Shown here piece after piece: positions 55,381 through 64,000 of a stretch of DNA of 64,000 nt (positions are counted from its first letter, which is position 1; each line of letters begins with the position of its first letter). The stretch is from Leptospira noguchii serovar Panama str. CZ214 (GTDB taxonomy: Bacteria > Spirochaetota > Leptospiria > Leptospirales > Leptospiraceae), in the NCBI RefSeq assembly GCF_000306255.2, contig NZ_AKWY02000020.1, positions 62,001 to 126,000 of the forward strand, given 5' to 3'. The position numbers and the translations under genes were made by a program. Under the pieces are notes generated by a model. It saw nothing but the letters and a program-made list of their open reading frames with translations, did no database searches and was not told the origin of the DNA.

Positions 55381-56777
55381 CTAAAAGGAATATTTTCCAG
55401 ATTCTAAAATTCTAGTTTTTAAATCCGATATTTTTCGAGATACGGTTTCGTTATTTTGAATGACTACCTCTCCCACAATGGAAATTTTTTGATCGAATAA
55501 AACTTCTCCTTGAACGGTAAGAGAAGAACAAAGTTCTAAAGAAGGAATTTCTGGAAAAAGTCGATTAAAGTCTCCAATCTTTTTATAATATCTTTCATCC
55601 AGATAAATCAGTATTTCGCCTAACCTAGATTCTTTCCTTTTGTCGGACATGGTAATAGAATAATTTTCTAAAAGGTGATAGGCGTCTGATCTACGAGCAA
55701 GGTAATCCTCGCATTTTTTTACAGGTGCAAATCTATCCCTAGGGATGATGATCCCTTTAACCTTGTCAAAATTTCGGATCGCAGAACCCATCGCAGTTTC
55801 GAGTTGTAAAACTTCTTGTCCTTCGATCGTTTTTGGATTTACGATCAGGGAAAGCTCAAAACTTCCACGAAGAATTCTTTCTCGAAGGGCCACTAAGTCG
55901 ATCCAAAGATTGTTTGTTGAAAAAGTTCTAAACTTACCTAAACCTTCAAATTCGTGCATGTGTTCAGATGGAACTTGAGCCGTTTCGAGTAGTTGATAAT
56001 TACCGGAAACGGTTTGTTTGTAGATCGCCCCGCCCTTTTTATCCGCAAGAGTTTTAGGAGTCATCTCCATACAAAATTCCAACTTTTCTTTCAACATATA
56101 AGAAAGAATTCCTGGATGTACCGTAGCTCCTAAATTGTCTCCGTTGGATACAAAAGCAATCTTGTATCCGTTTTCAATGAGAGTATCTAAAAGCCCAGTT
56201 TCCAAAAGAGAAATCCATATATCCCCGTGACCGGGAGGACACCACTCTTCGTCCGGATTTTTGCAGCTAATAGGTGTTAGGTCCTTTTTCAAAAGACGAG
56301 GCACTTTATGTTGTAAAAAAGAAGTGGGAAATTTTTGACGGAACCCAATCCGATCCAACTCCTCCTGACTTTCCTTTTGTGTATTAAAACTGTCCATGAG
56401 GATCAAAGGAACAGATACGTTATACTTTCTTTCAATGACTTCGGATTGTTTTGCAATAATTTCTAAAAAGGACATTCCATTTTTGAGCTCGATTAAAGAT
56501 TTAGGACCGGAAAGTCCCATAGAAGTCCCAAGTCCGCCGTTGAGTTTGATAACGACTAAGTTTTTGAGAATCGAAGGATCTGGAACATATTCACTTTCAA
56601 TTTGTTCCAAAGTAATCTCATCCGATTTAGGATCTAGATCTCCTACTTCTTCCCAACGAACCATTCCGGTTTCTCCGTTTCGAACCAGATCCGTTTTTTT
56701 CAAAAAGTCCTGGATAAAAGCGGAAGATAAACCCTCAGAAGTCATTTTTTTTTGGATGAGTTCATCCGATTTTGATT

Positions 56778-56790
<13 letters not shown>
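55381..56790 (-). CDS. UTP--glucose-1-phosphate uridylyltransferase (eukaryote-type UGPase)
   Basis: 469 residues. The nucleotide-binding signature LNGGLGTSMG is at 83-92, with Lys97 in GPKS. Further family blocks are SFLEIIAKQ, WCPPGHGDIWISLLETG, FVSNGDNLGATVHP and RDRFAPVKKCEDY. It makes UDP-glucose from UTP and glucose-1-phosphate in the cytoplasm, for lipopolysaccharide and glycolipid synthesis. It belongs to the UDPGP family rather than the bacterial GalU family. The start overlaps the stop of the small secreted gene upstream by 13 bp, so the two are probably translationally coupled. Confidence 0.92.
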
Positions 56791-57204
<414 letters not shown>

Positions 57205-57214
57205 GTCTTTTCAC

Positions 57215-58172
<958 letters not shown>

Positions 58173-58397
58173 TTAACGTGGCTCGACGAAAAGAATTTTC
58201 CAAAAACGTAAGTCTTCTACAATTTTAGAATTTGTTCGTAAATCGAAATTTGCGATAGTTCCCACAAATTAAATCACATTACAAATTTTTAAACATTTAT
58301 TTTTTATATGAGTTCCCACATTTTAAGAATTGATCTAGAAAGTTCAGATCTTAACTTTTTTCAGAAAATGAATTCCTTACGCCGAACTCACGTTAAT

Positions 58398-58500
58398 CAG
58401 AATTGTTGAAAAATTCCATAATGGCGATTAACAAAAACTGTTTCAATCGACCATTTCCATGAAACAGAAATAGATGGAGAATTAATTTTCAACAACTCTA
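58398..58500 (-). mobile_element. MITE-like element with inverted ends (copy D, complete)
   Basis: 103 bp in the same orientation as copy C. Left end AGAATTGTTGAAAAATT (one changed base), right end AATTTTCAACAACTCTA. Interior contains CCATAATGGCGATTAAC, CAATCGACC and TCCATGAAACAGAAA. Confidence 0.65.
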
Positions 58501-58608
58501 TTGTAATTTTTAGAAGTGGAGTTTCCGTATTTTAAAAATTGATTTATAAAATGGCAGTTTATAAGAATTTCCAAAACTTAAAAACCGTAAATGAACGCGA
58601 AAGCGATC

Positions 58609-58815
58609 GATGCGAAAAAACTTCAGCAGAACGCTCTTTTAAGTTTAGCGCCTTACTCCTTAAACTCAATACATTGCGGTCACTCGACAGATCGTGTTTT
58701 CTAATACATTGAAACTAAAGACGATTCTTGTATTATGTTTCCTGCATACAATTTATTGACCAGAGTTAAGAGTCCGGTCCGGCAAGCCAAATTTCTCTCT
58801 GATTTTCTTTCGCCA
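58609..58815 (+). repeat. hairpin-type dispersed repeat (copy 3), upstream flank of hydrolase gene
   Basis: It contains GAAAGCGATCGATGCG, CAGCAGAACG, ACATTGAAACTAAAGACGAT, TTTCCTGCATACAATTTATTG, ACCAGAGT and GAGTCCGGTCCGG. The same blocks in the same order occur at 60466-60640, just past the hydrolase gene. It is the inverse orientation of copies 1 and 2. Confidence 0.55.
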
Positions 58816-59326
58816 AACTTACGTTCAGTCTATAATACTTTTAAAAATTTTCTTTACGAACTTACATTCAATAACTTCATAAGAATTTTTTTATATAATT
58901 CTCATTTAAAATGAATATTACATTTCGGAAGTAACTTTGGAACCCAGTAAAAAAATTTTACCGGGCTTGCTTACAAATCTGTCCAAAAACTAAAATTTAG
59001 GAATATTAAGCATTCATACTTTTTTCAATTTTTTATATCGAATTCAAATTGATACAAACCACATAACAGTGTGTGTTACTCACTTACACCACAAAAGTAA
59101 TTCATATAAATTGGCTAATTTTTTTTGAAAAAACAAATTTAAGAGGCGACAAACACGTGTTATTTGATGTTAAAACGTTATAAAATAGAATTTAACATTA
59201 CTTTTGAAAATTAAAATTCATTTTTATGAAAAAGTATAGCCAATACTACCTGCATTGTCTAGATATTGCCAAAAATAACAATAGTTTAGAGTTCATTCTA
59301 CAAAACAACATCCAGGAGAATTATCA

Positions 59327-60445
59327 ATGAAGAATGAATTGAATCTTAAAATTCGAAACCTTTGGGGGATACTTTCCGTATTGTTTGCTCTTGTAGTAAC
59401 ACAATCAACCTTCGCCGTTAGTTATGAGAAAAAGATTTTGACGTATAACGTTGTCAGTCGAAACGCAAGCAACATGACGACAAACTACAAATTAAATGTG
59501 GTTCAATATCGTAACACATCCTTCATACAAACTCCAGGTGCTAAGAACGTATTGTGTGTGCACGGTTTTGGAGATACGAGCACCATCTTTGAGCCGCTTG
59601 CAAAACAACTCATTCTAAAAGAAAAAGCGAATAACGTTTATATTTTAGATCTTCCAGGACACGGTGGTAGTACAATGACAAAGGGCACGGCTGCATATCC
59701 TTCAAATATAAGCGAACTATCGGTCCAAAATTACGAAGAAGCAACTCGTGCCTTGTTAGATGCCATGCCGTCCACAATGATCTGGCCGGATCTGCCGACC
59801 ACGATTGTAGGCCATAGTATCGGTGGACTAGTGGTACAACTTCTACAGAATAAATTAAAAAGTCAAAATTCTAGTTTGTTCAAACGATATAGTATCACTA
59901 GTACTATACTGATCGCGAGCGATATTCCATATCCTCTTCCTTGGTCTGGAAGCGACTTGACAATGGATGATCCAAATTATAACCAGTCAGCAAAAGCTTT
60001 CGTATGGAATTTTAAAGTGGAAAAAATCTTATCCTACTTCCCTCTTGTGACCGGTTTATTTGTGGAAAGTCCGGATGATTTTTTTATCAATACCAAATAT
60101 TCCGTAAATGGAATACCGGTAACCGGAGCCCCCACACCTGCCCAAGTTGAAGTTATGAATGTATTAGAACCTTATCATGCAGCCGCAAACATCGTAGGTT
60201 TAGATCCTAGTGGGCAAACACAAAACGCAGTTCCACGTATACCGATTACGAATGGAATTTGGAGCGGAGAAGATCTAAAAGTCGTTTGGTTGGATAAGGA
60301 CGTATTTTTCACTCAAAAAGAAACCCAAAATCTGGCAAATTATCTAAATCCAGGCATAACAGGAGTGATGGTGACAATTTCAGATCCAGAAGCGGTCCAT
60401 GGTACTCCTTTTTCAAAACCTAGTTTGTTAGTTCCATTATTCTAA
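59327..60445 (+). CDS. secreted alpha/beta hydrolase (lipase/esterase-like)
   Basis: 372 residues. Signal peptide about 1-30 (ILSVLFALVVTQSTFA). The oxyanion segment is LCVHGFGDTS (77-86), then LDLPGHGGST. The nucleophile Ser164 sits in TTIVGHSIGGLV. A late acidic segment KVVWLDKD and the catalytic His in AVHGTPF near residue 359 complete the triad, and a lid-like insertion lies between 190 and 280. It should hydrolyse an ester or similar bond outside the cytoplasm. The ATG has AGGAG nine bases before it. Imperfect direct repeats flank it (58609-58815 and 60466-60640), so it may be an acquired cassette. Confidence 0.85.
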   Translation: MKNELNLKIRNLWGILSVLFALVVTQSTFAVSYEKKILTYNVVSRNASNMTTNYKLNVVQYRNTSFIQTPGAKNVLCVHGFGDTSTIFEPLAKQLILKEKANNVYILDLPGHGGSTMTKGTAAYPSNISELSVQNYEEATRALLDAMPSTMIWPDLPTTIVGHSIGGLVVQLLQNKLKSQNSSLFKRYSITSTILIASDIPYPLPWSGSDLTMDDPNYNQSAKAFVWNFKVEKILSYFPLVTGLFVESPDDFFINTKYSVNGIPVTGAPTPAQVEVMNVLEPYHAAANIVGLDPSGQTQNAVPRIPITNGIWSGEDLKVVWLDKDVFFTQKETQNLANYLNPGITGVMVTISDPEAVHGTPFSKPSLLVPLF

Positions 60446-60743
60446 ACAAGGTGCATTTGGTATAATGCGAAAGAAATCAATGCGGGGGACTTTAGTAGAA
60501 CGTTCTTTATATCGCGTTCTATAACAAATTGAAACTAAAGGCGATCTATTGCATAACGTTTCCTGCATACAATTTTCTGATCAGAGCTTGAGAGCCCAGT
60601 CCGGTTGTCTATGGCAACCGGATTTTCTTACTCCGAATTCATGTTAGATAGTTAGTTTAGATAATTAAAATATTTAATTATTCTTATGTCATTCATTAGC
60701 ATAATTAAATAAAACAAAGAAGAAACCTCTATAAATCCAGAAT
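60446..60743. other. spacer with downstream repeat
   Basis: Contains the hairpin-type repeat at 60466-60640; the last 100 bp are AT-rich. Confidence 0.45.
60466..60640 (+). repeat. hairpin-type dispersed repeat (copy 4), downstream flank of hydrolase gene
   Basis: Contains TTGAAACTAAAGGCGATC, GTTTCCTGCATACAATTTTC, TGATCAGAGCTTGAGAGC and CCGGTTGTCTATGGCAACCGG. The last part is a perfect hairpin, CCGGTTG (60602-60608) with CAACCGG. Direct repeat of copy 3. Confidence 0.55.
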
Positions 60744-61694
60744 TCATTTTATGGAGGTTTCCTTTTCTGATTTTCTCCATAAAGCCGCAAGTAAACTTCC
60801 GATTAGAGAATGTACAAGACTAGAAATTGCTGCAGGAATTGCAACCAGCGGATCGGAAAAATTATTTCTGGACAGAACAACTCCTAAACCAGAATTTTGC
60901 ATACCTACTTCGATCGAAATTGTTCTAGAAATTTTTTGTTTTCGGATGAACAACCAAGATATGATATAACCGAAAAAGAAACCGGATATATGTAAACTCA
61001 AAACTGCAAAAATTAATGCCTCAGCCGATTGTAAAATCTTTTCCTTTCCAGCTCCTAAAATAGAAGAAACGATCATAGTTATTAAAAATACCGCTACCAA
61101 CGGCGAAACAGTTTGAATCTTTTTAGAAACTTCGGGAAGATAAAAGTTTAACAAAATTCCCAAAACCACCGGAAGAATTACAACTTGAAACGTATCCAAA
61201 AATAATCCACTTGAAGATACATTGATTCCTTTCCCTATCAAAAAAAGTGTAAGTAAAGGAGTCATAAACACGGAAAGAATCGTAGAAGACGCGGTCATCG
61301 AAACCGAAAGCGCCAAATCTCCCCTTGCAAGATATGTAATTACGTTAGACGCAACACCTCCGGGACAACACGAAACCACAACGAGTCCAGTTGCAAGAGG
61401 CATAGGAAGATCAAGTAGAACTCCAATCCCCCAACCTGAAACTGGCATCACAGTATATTGTAATGTTACTCCTATAAAAACGGGAATTGGGGTTCTAAAT
61501 ATATTTCGAAAATCCTTTGGTAAAAGTGTGATTCCCATACCAAGCATCGTAAAACCGAGACCATATGTAATTGCTGGCCCCGTAAACCAAGTAAACCATT
61601 GTGGAAAGAAAAAAGAAAGAACAGACCCAATCAGCACCCAAACCGGAAATAAAAGTGTTCCAACTTCTCCAATTTTTTGTAATTTAGTTTTCAC
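60744..61694 (-). CDS. bile acid:sodium symporter-family (BASS) transporter
   Basis: 316 residues with about nine or ten helices. The hallmark crossover CCPGGVASNVITYLARGDLALSVSMT is at about 108-133, and the second crossover IEVGMQNSGLGVVLSRN is near 262-278. The family moves organic anions with sodium: bile acids in animals, pantothenate or keto acids in bacteria. The start is a GTG at 61694 and the ribosome site is weak. It is a single gene with long AT-rich spacers on both sides. The substrate cannot be assigned from the sequence. Confidence 0.88.
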   Translation of the reverse strand: MKTKLQKIGEVGTLLFPVWVLIGSVLSFFFPQWFTWFTGPAITYGLGFTMLGMGITLLPKDFRNIFRTPIPVFIGVTLQYTVMPVSGWGIGVLLDLPMPLATGLVVVSCCPGGVASNVITYLARGDLALSVSMTASSTILSVFMTPLLTLFLIGKGINVSSSGLFLDTFQVVILPVVLGILLNFYLPEVSKKIQTVSPLVAVFLITMIVSSILGAGKEKILQSAEALIFAVLSLHISGFFFGYIISWLFIRKQKISRTISIEVGMQNSGLGVVLSRNNFSDPLVAIPAAISSLVHSLIGSLLAALWRKSEKETSIK

Positions 61695-62090
61695 TGAAAT
61701 TTAAATATTACCTTTCTCTAAAATACTAAACCTAATGTGAGTTTAGTAAAAATTTTTATCAGACTGTATGAGTTCCCACATTTAGATTTTTTGGACAAGT
61801 TTTGATGGAAGCTCCTCAAACAAAAATTTGAAATTTGATAGGAAAAAAAGAAGTATTCAATCTAAAAATTTCCATAATCTACCCCAAAGCCCTAGAATGA
61901 ATCATTTTAGATCTTTCATCCAATGTGGTAGTTCCTACAATTTCGATTTTATGTTTTGTAGAATTTACGATTCAAACGTTGAAAATAATTCCCAAAATTA
62001 ACAGTCGATTTTGCAAAAGTATGAAAGTTCTCAAAAAATTCACTTTCGCATTGGGTTGTATCGAAACTTTATTGAATAAAAATTCCCAAC
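61695..62090. other. spacer with AGTTCC-type motifs
   Basis: No gene. AGTTCCCAC near 61770 and GTAGTTCCTAC near 61930 are members of the dispersed AGTTCC-type repeat. A plus-strand frame that opens near 61925 was rejected because it runs over the aminotransferase gene. Confidence 0.4.
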
Positions 62091-63242
<1,152 letters not shown>

Positions 63243-63253
63243 TCCTTACCGTT

Positions 63254-64000
63254 TTACCTTTTTTTCTTAGATTTTGCGGACGTTTTCTTTTTAGGAGCAG
63301 CTTTTTTTACCTTCTTCACAGACTTTTTAGGTTTTATTGCCTTTTTTTTGACTCCTGCTTTTTTTACCGCTGCCTTTTTCTTAGGAGTAGCTTTCTTCGC
63401 TATCGGTTTTTTATTCTCTACTTTTTTAGGAGCCGGAGCCGTTTTTTTTACGGTTGTTGTCGTAGCAGATTGTTTTGGCGCAGACTTAGTAGTTGTAACA
63501 GATGTAGTTTTTGGAGTAGAAGTTGTAGGACTCGGTTTTTTAGATGTGGAAGTGGTTCTTACAGGTTTAGATTCTGCCTTTGCCACTTCTTCTGCCTGTT
63601 CATCCCAGAAAAAAGTTCCTTGTCCAGAACCGGATTGAGATTGATCCAAACCGTTTAACTCAGTTTCCAGAAGAGATTGGTAGTTTTGATTATAATCTCT
63701 TAATTTTGTAAAAAGAGATTTGATATTCACATCTTCAAACTTGTTTGCAAGTTTTTCGTAAAAAGAAACCGCGTTCTCCGCTTCACGAATGGCCAACTCA
63801 AGCGCCTCATGCGCATCCTTAGTTCCAGGACCAGAAATGGTTCTTTCCACTTTGTTCATCAGTTTTTGAAGAGTCGAATCGTGGAATTTATGAATCGCAG
63901 CAAGTTGTTTTAGATTTGGAAGCTCGGATCCCTCTGCTTGTTCATACAACTCTGTAATAAATTTAATATGATCGTCCACTTCTTCCGCGAGTCTTTCGAA
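63254..64000 (-). CDS. ferritin-like-domain protein with histone-H1-like Lys-rich tail (start outside window)
   Basis: The frame is open through the window end: the codons at the edge read FERLAEEVDDHIKFI, so the start lies beyond 64000 and the gene is partial. The first 110 residues seen are helical, with AHEALELAIREAENAVSFYEKLANKF and SLFTKLRDYNQNYQSLLETE, the pattern of rubrerythrin/ferritin-like four-helix proteins. I do not see the metal Glu-x-x-His pairs clearly. The last 110 residues are a low-complexity Lys/Ala/Pro/Thr tail (KKAAVKKAGVKKKA type) like histone H1 and bacterial AlgP/HctB tails, so DNA binding is possible. A GTG at 63979 would be a start only if the upstream part were not translated. 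Confidence 0.75.
   Translation of the reverse strand, partial: FERLAEEVDDHIKFITELYEQAEGSELPNLKQLAAIHKFHDSTLQKLMNKVERTISGPGTKDAHEALELAIREAENAVSFYEKLANKFEDVNIKSLFTKLRDYNQNYQSLLETELNGLDQSQSGSGQGTFFWDEQAEEVAKAESKPVRTTSTSKKPSPTTSTPKTTSVTTTKSAPKQSATTTTVKKTAPAPKKVENKKPIAKKATPKKKAAVKKAGVKKKAIKPKKSVKKVKKAAPKKKTSAKSKKKR

Larger units (their letters stand above)
58173..59326. other. 1.15-kb spacer crowded with repeats
   Basis: No gene. It contains AGTTCC-type motifs (58211, 58257, 58311), a MITE-like element (58398-58500) and a hairpin-type repeat (58609-58815), each listed. The rest, to 59326, is AT-rich and must hold the promoter of the secreted hydrolase gene. Confidence 0.55.

Overview
The window looks like chromosome of a pathogenic spirochaete of the genus Leptospira, most like L. 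interrogans or a close relative. This is a judgement from protein style and not from a database search. The DNA is AT-rich. Lipoproteins carry relaxed spirochaetal lipoboxes (a Cys at residues 15-27 preceded by Leu/Phe/Val/Gln/Met). Several proteins are of kinds expanded in Leptospira: AraC regulators with a membrane-embedded N-terminus, 7TMR-DISM cyclases and kinases, GGDEF/EAL proteins, FecR and CsgG/FlgO-type lipoproteins, and a small Cys-containing lipoprotein. Spacers are long, gene-poor and full of dispersed repeats. No rRNA, tRNA, CRISPR array or intact transposase was recognised.

Layout. 1-3.4 kb: an 890-bp spacer ending in a perfect 17-bp palindrome, then two tandem membrane-AraC regulators. 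3.8-5.8 kb (minus): a FlgO-like lipoprotein and a TraB-family protein. 5.9-8.9 kb (plus): a cheD-HDOD-aroK operon, then a tyrosine recombinase. 8.9-11.3 kb (minus): a 4-TM protein, a metallo-beta-lactamase-fold protein and an SDR. 11.8-12.7 kb: a decayed secreted, probably outer-membrane, protein gene. 12.7-14.9 kb (minus): a membrane adenylate cyclase. 15.0-18.7 kb (plus): bcp, an M61 peptidase and an LRR-like protein. 18.9-22.5 kb (minus): an F420/NADP-oxidoreductase-like protein, an unknown protein and a fatty acid desaturase. 22.5-27.5 kb is gene-poor, with one AraC regulator and one STAS-like protein.

27.5-36.2 kb is a signalling block: a REC-GGDEF-EAL protein, two paralogous dCache-GGDEF diguanylate cyclases and a hybrid histidine kinase. 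With the STAS protein before it, it is the densest c-di-GMP/two-component cluster here. 36.5-43.9 kb holds a FecR lipoprotein, membrane proteins, a patatin, an SSS transporter, a perfect 135-bp tandem duplication, a second FlgO-like lipoprotein and a small Cys-containing lipoprotein. 43.9-50.4 kb holds a cytosolic GH5 glycosidase resembling fungal glucosylceramidases, a second patatin, an MFS transporter and a CoA-transferase. 50.5-53.4 kb is a secreted pair: a small exported protein and a papain-like protease with four Fn3 domains. 53.9-64.0 kb holds an EAL protein, UDP-glucose pyrophosphorylase, two alpha/beta-hydrolase proteins (one with its nucleophile missing), a BASS transporter, a PLP enzyme and the C-terminal part of a ferritin-like protein with a histone-H1-like tail.

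Most unusual is what lies between the genes. There is a MITE-like family of about 100 bp with 18-bp inverted ends, and a family of GC-richer hairpin elements, two of which flank an alpha/beta-hydrolase gene. There are degenerate arrays of an AGTTCCYACA motif at about 46-56 bp spacing. One isolated GC-rich element at 47.05-47.18 kb has competing hairpins and a strong Shine-Dalgarno sequence before a 16-codon ORF; it is the best candidate for something undescribed.
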